Assembly: GCA_038238115.1 (NCBI GenBank)
Contig: JBBRYB010000005.1
Coordinates: 1-64,000 of the forward strand
Length of the DNA: 64,000 bases
Source: JBBRYB01 sp038238115
Lineage (GTDB): Bacteria > Actinomycetota > Actinomycetes > Propionibacteriales > Nocardioidaceae
Reading direction: 5' to 3'
A program made the position numbers and the translations under genes. The number at the start of each line of letters is the position of its first letter. Positions within the stretch are counted from its first letter, which is position 1. Positions 50,757-59,281 of this stretch are shown piece after piece. The notes under the pieces were generated by a model that was not told the origin of the DNA, did not search any database, and saw only the letters and a program-made list of their open reading frames with translations.

Positions 50757-51940
50757 TGTCCAAGTTCGGCAGGATCGGTGCAAGCCTCTACACCGGTGAC
50801 GTCTCCGTCGACTTCGTCGGGCGGCGCAAGACCTGGTACCTCGTCTCGCTTCTCATCGTCGTCGTGGCGGTGTGCGGCCTGGTCTTCCGTGGCCTCAACT
50901 ACGGCATCGAGTTCAAGGGTGGCGTCGAATACACCGCCACCGTGGGCAGCAACCCGTCGCAGTACGTCGAACCCATCACCACCGCGGTCGTCGACACGCA
51001 GATACCAGAGGCCAGCAACCCGGTCGTGATCGCCTCCGGCGACAGCCAGGTGCGGATCCAGACCAAGCCGCTGTCGATCGACCAGAGCCAGATCGTGCGC
51101 AATGCCATCGCGTCGGTGGGCAACTTCGAGGTCAGCTCGTCGACGATCGGGCCGACCTGGGGACAGTCGATCGCCAACAAGGCGCTGTTGGGGCTCGTCG
51201 TGTTCATCGTGCTCGTGGTGCTCTTCATCTGGGCGTACTTCCGCGAGTGGCGGATGTCGGTCGCTGCGATCGTCGCCCTCGCGCACGACCTCGTGATCAC
51301 GGTCGGCGTCTACGCGTTGACAGGCTTCGAGGTCACACCCGCCACCGTCACGGGCTTCCTGACGATCTTGGGCTACTCCCTTTACGACACAGTCGTCGTC
51401 TTCGACAAGGTGCGGGAGAACACCAAGGGCGTCGCCGCGTCGACGCGTCGCACCTACGCCGAAGGCGCCAACCTGGCCGTCAACCAGACCCTGGTGCGCT
51501 CCATCAACACCTCGGTGGCGGCGCTGCTGCCCGTTGGGGCGATCCTTTACGTGGGCGTCGTCCAGCTCGGCTCGGGTCCGCTCAAGGACCTCGCGCTCGC
51601 CCTGTTCGTGGGTATGGCGTCCGGCGCCTACTCGTCGATCTTCATCGCCACCCCGCTTCTGGCCCAGCTCAAGATGCGTGAGCCGTCCATGCAGGCGCAG
51701 GCCAAGCGGGTGGCCGCACGACGTACCGCAATGGCTCGCGAGTCACAGCCGCCGGCTCCGGTCGCAACCTCGGCCGCGATCGCCGATCCCGACGCGCCCG
51801 AGGAGGAAGTGGCCGCCACGGCTGCGCCCAGCCGACGCCCTGCTGCGACTCGCACGGTGCCGCGGCCGATGAACAGCTCCCCGTCGAAGCGGGCCCAGCC
51901 CAAGCGCCAGGTCCGTTCGAAGCGAGGCAAGGGTCGGTGA
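50756..51940 (+). CDS. secF: Protein translocase subunit SecF
   Basis: Second half of the SecDF motor. The 394-residue protein has TM1 near residues 30-45, the family motif YGIEFKGGVEYTATV, the P4 domain, and the TM4 motif LTILGYSLYDTVVVFDKVREN. After the last membrane segment a 90-residue basic and Pro/Ala-rich tail ends in RQVRSKRGKGR, an extension typical for actinobacteria. The ATG shares one base with the secD stop. apt overlaps its end. Confidence 0.94.
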   Translation: MSKFGRIGASLYTGDVSVDFVGRRKTWYLVSLLIVVVAVCGLVFRGLNYGIEFKGGVEYTATVGSNPSQYVEPITTAVVDTQIPEASNPVVIASGDSQVRIQTKPLSIDQSQIVRNAIASVGNFEVSSSTIGPTWGQSIANKALLGLVVFIVLVVLFIWAYFREWRMSVAAIVALAHDLVITVGVYALTGFEVTPATVTGFLTILGYSLYDTVVVFDKVRENTKGVAASTRRTYAEGANLAVNQTLVRSINTSVAALLPVGAILYVGVVQLGSGPLKDLALALFVGMASGAYSSIFIATPLLAQLKMREPSMQAQAKRVAARRTAMARESQPPAPVATSAAIADPDAPEEEVAATAAPSRRPAATRTVPRPMNSSPSKRAQPKRQVRSKRGKGR

Positions 51941-52530
51941 CTGTCGAGGAGCAGTCCCTGCAACGCCTGCTCACGACTCTCATCCGCGATGTCCCTGACT
52001 TCCCAGCAGCGGGCATCGTCTTCAAGGACATCTCGCCGCTGTTGGCCGACCACGAGGGCTTCACTGCCGCTGTGGAGGCGCTGGCGGATCTGGGCCGTGA
52101 TGAGAGTGGCGCGGTGGTTGTCGACAAGGTCGCGGGTATCGAGGCGCGCGGGTTCATCCTCGCCGCTCCCGTGGCGCTCGCTCTCGGCGTCGGCTTTGTA
52201 CCCGTCCGCAAGGCCGGCAAGCTGCCGGGGCCGACGCATCAGGTGTCGTACGCGCTCGAGTACGGTGAAGCAACTCTCGAGCTGCACCGGGACTCCTTGT
52301 CGCCAGGCGAGCGGGTGCTCATCGTCGATGACGTGCTCGCGACGGGCGGGACGATCGAGGCGACGACGGCTCTCATCGAGCAGTGCGGCGCCGAGGTGGC
52401 GGCGATCGCCGTGCTGATCGAGCTGGCCTTCCTGCAGGGCCGGAACCGCCTGGCCCGCCACCCAGATGTGGGCGCAGACGTTGTCGGCCGGGATCACGGG
52501 TCCGAGGTCCGAGCGCTCATCACGGCCTGA
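51937..52530 (+). CDS. apt: Adenine phosphoribosyltransferase
   Basis: Salvages adenine to AMP with PRPP. The 197-residue protein has FPAAGIVFKDISPLL near the start, the flexible loop region and the PRPP-binding motif VLIVDDVLATGGT near 128-140. GTG 51937 overlaps the secF stop as GTGA. apt lies between secF and rel in many actinobacteria. Directly after its TGA a 21-base repeat array begins; the array stays open in the apt frame, so read-through would add a Pro-Glu-Ala-rich tail. Confidence 0.94.
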   Translation: MTVEEQSLQRLLTTLIRDVPDFPAAGIVFKDISPLLADHEGFTAAVEALADLGRDESGAVVVDKVAGIEARGFILAAPVALALGVGFVPVRKAGKLPGPTHQVSYALEYGEATLELHRDSLSPGERVLIVDDVLATGGTIEATTALIEQCGAEVAAIAVLIELAFLQGRNRLARHPDVGADVVGRDHGSEVRALITA

Positions 52531-52536
52531 CCACAT

Positions 52537-52724
52537 CCGGTCGAGGCGCCAGTTGTTCCGGTCGAGGCGTCAGTTCTTCCGGTCGAGGCATCAGCTGTTC
52601 CGGCCGAGGCGCCAACTGTTCCGGCCGAGGCGCCAACTGTTCCGGCCGAGGCGCCAGTTGTTCGGGGCGAGGCGTCAGCTGTTCGGGTCGAGGCGCCAGC
52701 TCTTCGGGTCGAGGCACGACTGTT
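52537..52724 (+). repeat. 21-base minisatellite, array A (nine units)
   Basis: Units such as CCGGCCGAGGCGCCAACTGTT follow one another 9 times with few changes; the last is one base short. Translated in the apt frame each unit is V-P-x-E-A-P-x. It fills the space between apt and rel, which converge here. The same unit occurs inverted at 55213-55380. Confidence 0.9.
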
Positions 52725-52752
52725 CCGGCCGACGCAGCTAGCCCGTGGAAAC

Positions 52753-55068
52753 CTACTGGGTCACGCGGTATGCGTCGAAGACACCGTCGACGTTACGGAC
52801 CGCCTTGAGGACGTGGCCCAGGTGTGCCGGGTCTGCCATCTGGAACGTGAAACGGCTTTTGGCGATCCGGTCCCGGGTGGTGGTGACGGATGCGGACAGG
52901 ATGTCCACGTGGACGTCGGAGAGCACCCGGGTGACGTCGCTGAGCAGCCGCGCCCGGTCGAGCGCCTCCACCTGGATGGCGACCAGGAACATCGACTGGG
53001 AGGTAGGCGCCCACTCCACCTCGACCATCCGACCCGGCTGCGACGAAAGGCTCTTGACGTTGGTGCAGTCGCCGCGGTGAACAGAGACACCGGCACCGCG
53101 TGTGACGAAGCCGACGATCTCGTCGCCTGGGACCGGTGTACAGCAGCGAGCCAGCTTGACCCATACGTGGCTGAGCCCCTTGACGATGACGCCGGCGTCC
53201 CCGCGAGGGGAGGCCTTGCGTCGCTCGCGCTCGCTGGTGATCTTGACGGTCTCGGCCGCCTCGTCGGCTGCGGCCTCATCGCCGAAAAGCTCAAGGATCC
53301 GGCGAACGACAGCCTGTGCCGTCGTATTGCCCTCGCCCACGGCGGCGTACAGCGCCGTCACGTCGGCATGGCGCAACTCAGACGCGACCACCGACAGCGT
53401 CTCGTGCGTCAGCATGCGCTGCAGCGGGAGACCCTCGCGTCGCATCAGCCGAGCCAGCGCGTCCTTGCCCTGCTCGATCGCGCCCTCACGACGCTCTTTG
53501 GTGAAGAACTGCTTGATCTTGTTGCGGGCCCGAGGGCTCTTGACGAAGGTCAGCCAGTCCCGGGTGGGGCCCGCGGTTTGCGCCTTGGACGTGAAGATCT
53601 CGACGACGTCGCCGTTGTCGAGCGGGGACTCCAACGGCACGAGACGGCCGTTGACGCGGGCACCGATGCAGCGGTGTCCGACCTCGGTATGGATGGAGTA
53701 GGCGAAGTCGACAGGGGTGGAGCCGGTGGGCAGGGCGACGACTTCGCCGCGCGGCGTGAAGACGTAGACCTCGGCGGAGTTGATCTCAAAGCGCAGCGAC
53801 TCGAGGAACTCTCCCGGGTCCTCGGTCTCCTTCTGCCAGTCCATCAGCTGACGGACCCAGGCCATGTCACCGTTGGCGCCGACGCTGTCGCCAGACGGGC
53901 CACGATCCGTGTCGACGCCGTTGCGACCGTTCTCCTTGTATTTCCAGTGGGCCGCAACGCCGTACTCGGCGCGCCGGTGCATGCCGAACGTGCGAATCTG
54001 CAGTTCGACCGGCTTGCCACCGGGACCGATCACGGTCGTGTGCAGGGACTGGTACATGTTGAACTTCGGCATCGCCACGAAGTCCTTGAAGCGTCCGGCC
54101 ACCGGGTTCCAGCGGGCATGGAGGACCCCCAACACGGCGTAGCAGTCTCGAAGCGACTCGGTGAGCACCCGGATGCCGACGAGGTCGTAGATGTCGGTGA
54201 AGTCCCGGCCGCGCACGATCATCTTCTGGTAGATCGAGTAATAGTGCTTCGGTCGGCCGGTGACTGTGGCCTTGAGCTTCGACGCGCGCAGATCCTGCTG
54301 CACCTGGTCGACCACCGTCGCGAGGAACTCGTCTCGGGCAGGGGCGCGCTCGGCCACCAGCCGGACGATCTCGTCGTAGACCTTCGGGTGCAAGGTGGCG
54401 AAGGCGAGATCCTCGAGCTCCCACTTCAAGGTGTTCATGCCGAGGCGGTGCGCGAGCGGAGCATAGATCTCCAACGTCTCGGTGGCGATCCGCTCCTGTT
54501 TCTCCTGTCGCAAGAAGCGCAGCGTGCGCATGTTGTGAAGACGGTCGGCGAGCTTGATGACCAGAACACGGATGTCCTTGCTCATCGCCACGATCATCTT
54601 GCGGATCGTGTCGGCCTGGGCCTTGTCGCCATGTTTGACCTTGTCGAGCTTGGTCACACCGTCGACAAGCCTGGCGACTTCCTCGCCGAAGTCCGTCGTC
54701 AACTGGACGAGGGTGTATGCGGTGTCCTCGACGGTGTCGTGGAGCAGTGCCGCGCACAGCGTCGGCGGTGTCATGCCCAGCTCGGCCAGGATCGACGTAA
54801 CCGCCAGCGGATGGGTGATGTAGGGGTCGCCGCTCAGGCGCTTCTGGTTGCGGTGGTGACGCTCGGCGAGCTTGTACGCCTTCTCGATCGCCACCAGATC
54901 GGCCTTGGGATGGGTGCCGCGGACGATGCGGAACAGGGGTTCGAGTACGGGGTCGGCGGTCGGTCTGCCACCGATGCGCGCCAACCGCGTGCGCATCCGC
55001 GTGGGCGCGGCCGAAGTCTCACTGGCTGCCGTGTCCTCGACAGCCGGAGCGAGAACCTCATCCGGCAC
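52753..55068 (-). CDS. rel: Bifunctional (p)ppGpp synthetase/hydrolase Rel
   Basis: Makes and destroys (p)ppGpp on starved ribosomes. The 771-residue protein has, in order, the HD hydrolase domain (YITHPLAVTSIL, LLHDTVEDT with the HDxxED metal site), the synthetase (RFKDFVAMPKFNMYQSLHTT), TGS (VYVFTPRGEVVALPTGSTPV), the zinc-finger domain (CCTPVPGDEIVGFVTRG) and the C-terminal ACT domain. All catalytic regions are intact. The frame is open to 55692, but GTG 55068 is chosen because CAGGAGCAG precedes it and the family starts here. Confidence 0.95.
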   Translation of the reverse strand: MPDEVLAPAVEDTAASETSAAPTRMRTRLARIGGRPTADPVLEPLFRIVRGTHPKADLVAIEKAYKLAERHHRNQKRLSGDPYITHPLAVTSILAELGMTPPTLCAALLHDTVEDTAYTLVQLTTDFGEEVARLVDGVTKLDKVKHGDKAQADTIRKMIVAMSKDIRVLVIKLADRLHNMRTLRFLRQEKQERIATETLEIYAPLAHRLGMNTLKWELEDLAFATLHPKVYDEIVRLVAERAPARDEFLATVVDQVQQDLRASKLKATVTGRPKHYYSIYQKMIVRGRDFTDIYDLVGIRVLTESLRDCYAVLGVLHARWNPVAGRFKDFVAMPKFNMYQSLHTTVIGPGGKPVELQIRTFGMHRRAEYGVAAHWKYKENGRNGVDTDRGPSGDSVGANGDMAWVRQLMDWQKETEDPGEFLESLRFEINSAEVYVFTPRGEVVALPTGSTPVDFAYSIHTEVGHRCIGARVNGRLVPLESPLDNGDVVEIFTSKAQTAGPTRDWLTFVKSPRARNKIKQFFTKERREGAIEQGKDALARLMRREGLPLQRMLTHETLSVVASELRHADVTALYAAVGEGNTTAQAVVRRILELFGDEAAADEAAETVKITSERERRKASPRGDAGVIVKGLSHVWVKLARCCTPVPGDEIVGFVTRGAGVSVHRGDCTNVKSLSSQPGRMVEVEWAPTSQSMFLVAIQVEALDRARLLSDVTRVLSDVHVDILSASVTTTRDRIAKSRFTFQMADPAHLGHVLKAVRNVDGVFDAYRVTQ

Positions 55069-55212
55069 GAACTGCTCCTGACTCGATCGGGCGAACACCC
55101 AGTCTATGACCTCGGGGCAATTCGGTCCCCCTGCATCACTAGCGGCCGTCACCGACGTGCACTGCTTTCCCAGAATCTGAGGCCTCGACCCGGTCAGTTG
55201 ACCTCTCGGTGG
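55069..55212 (-). promoter_or_regulatory. Leader/promoter region of rel
   Basis: 144 bases between array B and the rel start. The rel frame remains open through it, with a GTG near TSVTAASDAGG as an alternative start lacking a ribosome site. It should hold the rel promoter, though no clear -10 box was singled out. Confidence 0.3.
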
Positions 55213-55380
55213 GATTGTCGGTGCCTCGACCGGAACAAGTGGCGCCTCGGCCGGAATGACTGGCGCTTCGGCCGAAACTACTGGCGCTTCGGCCGGAACA
55301 GCTGGCGCTTCGGCCGGAACAGCTGGCGCTTCGGGCGGAACAGCTGGCGCTTCGCGCGGAACAACTGGCGCCTCGGCAGG
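55213..55380 (-). repeat. 21-base minisatellite, array B (eight units, inverted)
   Basis: Read on the minus strand, eight units such as CCGGCCGAAGCGCCAGCTGTT follow the stop of the DUF349 gene by 7 bases. The unit is the same as in array A but in opposite orientation, so rel is flanked by inverted arrays about 2.5 kb apart. In the rel frame it reads E-A-P-x-V-P-x. Confidence 0.9.
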
Positions 55381-55387
55381 GTCGGGG

Positions 55388-56623
55388 TCAGGGGTGGCTG
55401 AAGTCGGTGAGGGCACGGCGGGCCTGGTCGAGCCAGGACCGTCGGGCCTCGATGTCGGCCCTGGCCTGGTCGGCGGACGAGGCGTTGCCGGCCGCCTCTG
55501 CCTTGGCCACCCGGGCCTCGAGCGACGCGATCGTGGCCTCCAGCTGTGCCACCGTGTCGGCGGCACGGGCATACGCCTCAGGGTTCGAGCGGCTCCACCG
55601 GTCATCCTCCGCGCCCCGGACCGCCTGCTCGACCCGCTTGAAGCGACCCTCGAGGTCGGCCATGTCCTGGCGGGGGACCTTGCCGGCGGCATCCCACCGC
55701 TCGGCGATGTCGCGAAACCTCTCCCGTGCGGACTTGGCGTCCTGTACCGGCAGCAGCTTCTCGGCCTCGACCAGCAGTTCCCGCTTGCGCGCGGCGTTGC
55801 TCGCGTACTCCGCGTCGATCCGGCTGTTCTCTGCGTCGCGCGCCCCGAAGAACGTGTCCTGGGCGGCCCGAAAGCGCTTCCACAGCGCGTCGTCGACGTC
55901 CTTGTGGGCGCCGCCGGCGGCCTTCCAGCGAGTCATCAGGTCGCGGTAGGCGCGGGTGGTGGCACCCCACTCGGTCGACGTCGACAGCTCCTCCGCCTCG
56001 CCCACCAGCGCCTCTTTGGTCTTCATGGCCGCCGCACGCCGGTCGTTGAGCTCGCTGAAGTGCTGCTTACGACGGCGGGTGTACGTCGTGCGCGCCGACG
56101 AGAACCGGTGCCAGAGCTCATCGTCGGCGGATTTGTCGAGGCGAGGCAGCTCCTTCCAGCTGGTGAGCAGCTCCCGCAGGGTGTTCGCGCCGCCACGCCA
56201 GTCGTTGCCGGCCGCGACCCGCTCGGCCCGCTCGACGACGCCCCGCTTGGCCACTCTGGCCTCCTCGACCTTCGCGGCACGCTCGGCTTTGCGAGCCGCG
56301 CGGCGCTCGTCGATCAGTGGGCGCAGCCCGTCGAGGCGCGAAACCAGTCCGTCCAGATCGCCGACGGCCTGGGCTTCGGCCACGCTTGCGCGAACCTTGC
56401 GTACGGTGGAGGTGGCCTCGTCGGGAGACAGTGCCCCGGACTTGATTCGCTGCTCGAGTAGGTCGACCTCGACGACAAGGCCGTCGTAGCGCTTGCGGTA
56501 GAACGCCAGCGCCGCCGCGGGGTCGCCCTGCGGCCACTGCCCCACGACGCGCTCACCCGACGCCGCCCTGACGTAGACGGTGCCGTCGTCGTCGACCCGG
56601 CCGAAACGCGTGCTCTGTGTCAT
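55388..56623 (-). CDS. DUF349 domain protein
   Basis: A 411-residue, almost fully helical protein. Its middle holds DUF349 repeats, each with a W-x(7)-R/K-x-x-D pattern: WRGGANTLRELLTSWKELPR, WGATTRAYRDLMTRWKAAGG, and ARERFRDIAERWDAAGKVPR, each followed by LWxRFRxAxDxFF-type segments. The C-terminus is a coiled coil (VAQLEATIASLEARVAKAEA). Its function is not established; it is part of the actinobacterial rel locus. Its ATG overlaps the stop of the membrane-protein gene. Confidence 0.9.
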   Translation of the reverse strand: MTQSTRFGRVDDDGTVYVRAASGERVVGQWPQGDPAAALAFYRKRYDGLVVEVDLLEQRIKSGALSPDEATSTVRKVRASVAEAQAVGDLDGLVSRLDGLRPLIDERRAARKAERAAKVEEARVAKRGVVERAERVAAGNDWRGGANTLRELLTSWKELPRLDKSADDELWHRFSSARTTYTRRRKQHFSELNDRRAAAMKTKEALVGEAEELSTSTEWGATTRAYRDLMTRWKAAGGAHKDVDDALWKRFRAAQDTFFGARDAENSRIDAEYASNAARKRELLVEAEKLLPVQDAKSARERFRDIAERWDAAGKVPRQDMADLEGRFKRVEQAVRGAEDDRWSRSNPEAYARAADTVAQLEATIASLEARVAKAEAAGNASSADQARADIEARRSWLDQARRALTDFSHP

Positions 56624-57000
56624 CGCTGCCCCTGACTCGACGCGGTCGAGGTGCCGCTGGGGGTGCCGCTCGAGGTATCGCTGGGGGTCGTCTCCGTGGA
56701 CGCCGTCGGGGGCGAAGGAGTCTGACCGCTCGGCAACGTCTGGGGTCCGCTGCTCGGCTCAGGCAAGAAGGAGGGACGGCTGGTGTCCGAGGGAAGGACC
56801 GGCACCGGGGTGCGCTGGTCCTCCTGATTGACGATGCGGATGATCAGCCACACCAGAGCAGCCGCCGCGACAAGGGCCACCACGACTGCGACGACGATCG
56901 CGATCCGGCGTTGCCTGATGGACTGTGCGGACCGACGGCCTTGCTGTCGCTCCCACCTCGCCCGCGCCAGCTGACGCTGGCGCTGCCTGCTCCTGACCAC
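56620..57000 (-). CDS. Single-pass membrane protein; N-terminal anchor of a lost peptidyl-prolyl isomerase
   Basis: A 126-residue protein: highly basic start (RSRQRQRQLARARWERQQ), one membrane helix (IAIVVAVVVALVAAAALVWL) and an exported Ser/Thr/Pro-rich tail. The basic RQLARARxERQQ start is what opens the cyclophilin-type peptidyl-prolyl isomerase normally encoded at this exact place in the rel locus, but the isomerase domain is absent. It may be a degenerate or repurposed remnant. It overlaps the DUF349 ATG by ATGA, so it is still coupled to the operon. Confidence 0.75.
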   Translation of the reverse strand: MVRSRQRQRQLARARWERQQGRRSAQSIRQRRIAIVVAVVVALVAAAALVWLIIRIVNQEDQRTPVPVLPSDTSRPSFLPEPSSGPQTLPSGQTPSPPTASTETTPSDTSSGTPSGTSTASSQGQR

Positions 57001-57175
57001 CCATACCTCCGCTACCCGCCGTTCGGCAGTGGACCGGCTGCTCAGTCTAAGAGCACGGCCGGTGGCTTCGGATCAGGCCCGACCGATCGTGACCATGCTG
57101 TGCCTTCTCCGCAGTTGTTGCGCTCCGCCTAACGTCCTTGTGCATTACCCCGAAGGGGCGAGCGGAGGGCCTCGG

Positions 57176-57181
57176 TAGGCT
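57176..57181 (+). promoter_or_regulatory. -10 box of the MBL-hisS-aspS operon
   Basis: TAGGCT, which would give a 5' leader of about 28 bases ending with the GAGAGGA ribosome site of the MBL gene. Confidence 0.4.
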
Positions 57182-57215
57182 TCCGGGGTCACCACCCCCA
57201 CAGAGAGGACGGCTC

Positions 57216-57932
57216 GTGCTCGTCGCTGCATTTCCGGCCGGACCGTGGGGCACGAACTGTTACGTCGTCGCCAGCGGTGTCGGCGAGGAGTGTGTCGTCG
57301 TGGACCCGGGCAAGGACGCTGCTGCACAGGTGGCGGACGTCGTGGCCGAGCACCGACTCCGTCCCGCGGCCGTCCTCGTGACCCATGGGCACATCGACCA
57401 CATGTGGTGTGTCGCGCCGGTCGCCGGGGCGTATGACGCCACTGCCTACATACACCCCGACGACAGGCACCTGCTGAGCGATCCGATGGCTGGCATCTCG
57501 CCGGAGACAGCCGCGATGGTGCTCGGAGGCGACCACGCGTTCGCCGAGCCCGACGACGTCCGCGAGCTGGCTGACGGGCAGCAGGTGCAGGTGGCGGGGC
57601 TGGTTTTCGGCGTCGACCACACACCCGGACACACCTGGGGATCGGTCACGTTCCGGATGCCCTACACCGGACCCGAGGACGTCGCCGAGGTGTTGTTCTC
57701 CGGTGACCTGCTGTTCGCGGGCTCGATCGGACGCACCGATCTCCCGGGTGGAGACCACCCGGCCATGCTGCGCAGCCTCGCCACCAAGGTGCTGCCGCTC
57801 GACGACGAGATCGTCGTACTGCCCGGCCACGGGCCGCAGACCTCGATCGGCCGGGAACGAGCCAGCAATCCGTTCCTCGCCGACCTGGTTTCCACCGACG
57901 GCGCCTCGGACGGAGGAGACCGCACCGCATGA
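57216..57932 (+). CDS. MBL-fold hydrolase (glyoxalase II-like)
   Basis: A 238-residue metallo-beta-lactamase-fold hydrolase. The metal motif is VTHGHIDHMW (HxHxDH), followed by the third His in HTPGHTWGS, the bridging Asp in LFSGDLLFAG and the final His in LPGHGPQT. Proteins of this type upstream of hisS in actinobacteria are annotated as hydroxyacylglutathione hydrolase-like, but the actual substrate (possibly a mycothiol thioester) is unproven. GTG 57216 with GAGAGGA before it is chosen. hisS overlaps its stop. Confidence 0.88.
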   Translation: MLVAAFPAGPWGTNCYVVASGVGEECVVVDPGKDAAAQVADVVAEHRLRPAAVLVTHGHIDHMWCVAPVAGAYDATAYIHPDDRHLLSDPMAGISPETAAMVLGGDHAFAEPDDVRELADGQQVQVAGLVFGVDHTPGHTWGSVTFRMPYTGPEDVAEVLFSGDLLFAGSIGRTDLPGGDHPAMLRSLATKVLPLDDEIVVLPGHGPQTSIGRERASNPFLADLVSTDGASDGGDRTA

Positions 57933-59281
57933 GCCGGCCAACGCCACTGAGTGGCTTTCCGGAGCTGCTTCCTGCCCAGCGCGCAGCCGAGCAGGCGGTG
58001 ATCGACGCACTGCGCCGCTCGTTCGAGCTCCATGGCTTCGCGGGCATCGAGACCCGCGTCGTCGAGCCGCTGGACCGGCTCGTCAAGGGCGGCGAGATCG
58101 ACAAGGAGGTCTACGTCCTGCGCCGGCTCCAGGCCGACGCCGAGGCCTCCGACTCCGGCCTGGGCATGCACTACGACCTCACCGTGCCCTTCGCCCGCTA
58201 CGTCCTGGAGAACGCGGGAAAGCTCGACTTCCCCTTCCGCCGCTACCAGATCCAGAAGGCGTGGCGGGGCGAGCGGCCGCAGGAGGGCCGGTTCCGGGAG
58301 TTCACCCAGGCAGACATCGACGTGGTGGCCAGGGACGACCTGCCGTTCCACCACGACGTCGAGGTGGCCCGTGTCATGGCGGCGGCACTCGCCGACCTGC
58401 CGCTGCCGCCGATGAGGCTGCAGGTGAACAACCGCAAGCTGATCGAGGGCTTCTATCGCGGTCTCGGTGCTGACGACCCGGCCGCTGTCATGCGCGTCAT
58501 CGACAAGCTCGACAAGGTGTCACCCGCCTCCGTGCGTGAGATGCTCGTCGCCGACGCTGGACTGGCCGGGCAACGGGCCGAGGCCTGCCTGGAGCTCGCG
58601 CAGATCGTCTCGGCCGACATGTCGTTCGCCGACGAGGTGCGCGGTCTCGGCGTGCGGCACGAGCTGCTGGACACTGGTCTGGACGAGCTGGTCGCCGTCA
58701 TCGAAGGCTGTGTCGACCTGCACAGCGACCGCTTCACGGTCGAGGCCAACCTCCGGATCGCCCGCGGTCTGGACTACTACACCGGCACGGTCTTCGAGAT
58801 CTTCATGTCGGGTTACGAGTCGCTCGGCTCGGTCGGAGCCGGCGGTCGGTACGACGCGTTGGCCACCGACGGGACCACCACCTATCCCGGTGTCGGCGTC
58901 TCCTTCGGGGTGTCGCGCACCCTGGTCCCGCTGTTCAACCGCGGTGTGCTGACGGCGGATCGTTCGGTCCCTTCCGCCGTACTCGTCGCCCTCGTGGACG
59001 AGGAGTCCCGCGGCGCCAGTAACGCCGTCGCCAAGGCCCTGCGAGGGCGAGGCATCCCCACCGAGGTTGCCGCGTCGGCTCAGAAGTACGGTCGCCAGAT
59101 CCGCTACGCCGAGCGGCGTGGCATCCCGTTCGTCTGGTTCCCCGGCTCGTTGGCTGCGGGGGAGCCCGACCAGGTCAAGGACATCCGCAGTGGCGACCAG
59201 GTCGAGGCCGACGCCAACGACTGGACGCCGCCCGTCGAAGACCTCCACCCCCACGTCGTCAGCAAGGAGCAGAACGCGTGA
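57929..59281 (+). CDS. hisS: Histidyl-tRNA synthetase
   Basis: Charges tRNA-His; class II synthetase of 450 residues. It starts with LSGFPELLPAQRAAEQAVID, motif 2 RRYQIQKAWRGERPQEGRFREFTQ with the histidine-binding loop, the HisA motif ARGLDYYTGTVFEIF, motif 3 GAGGRYD, and the C-terminal anticodon domain. ATG 57929 overlaps the MBL stop; aspS overlaps its end. Confidence 0.96.
   Translation: MSRPTPLSGFPELLPAQRAAEQAVIDALRRSFELHGFAGIETRVVEPLDRLVKGGEIDKEVYVLRRLQADAEASDSGLGMHYDLTVPFARYVLENAGKLDFPFRRYQIQKAWRGERPQEGRFREFTQADIDVVARDDLPFHHDVEVARVMAAALADLPLPPMRLQVNNRKLIEGFYRGLGADDPAAVMRVIDKLDKVSPASVREMLVADAGLAGQRAEACLELAQIVSADMSFADEVRGLGVRHELLDTGLDELVAVIEGCVDLHSDRFTVEANLRIARGLDYYTGTVFEIFMSGYESLGSVGAGGRYDALATDGTTTYPGVGVSFGVSRTLVPLFNRGVLTADRSVPSAVLVALVDEESRGASNAVAKALRGRGIPTEVAASAQKYGRQIRYAERRGIPFVWFPGSLAAGEPDQVKDIRSGDQVEADANDWTPPVEDLHPHVVSKEQNA

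Noticed and set aside
52537..52724. C-terminal repeat domain of Apt
   Set aside because: A TGA separates apt from the array. The frame stays open only because the unit length is a multiple of three.
52813..55401. 862-codon plus-strand frame opposite rel
   Set aside because: Antisense shadow of rel; its end is only the translated repeat array.
52753..55692. 979-residue version of Rel starting inside the DUF349 gene
   Set aside because: The extra 208 codons cover a shadow of the DUF349 gene, the repeat array and a leader. The GTG at 55068 has a good ribosome site and matches family length.
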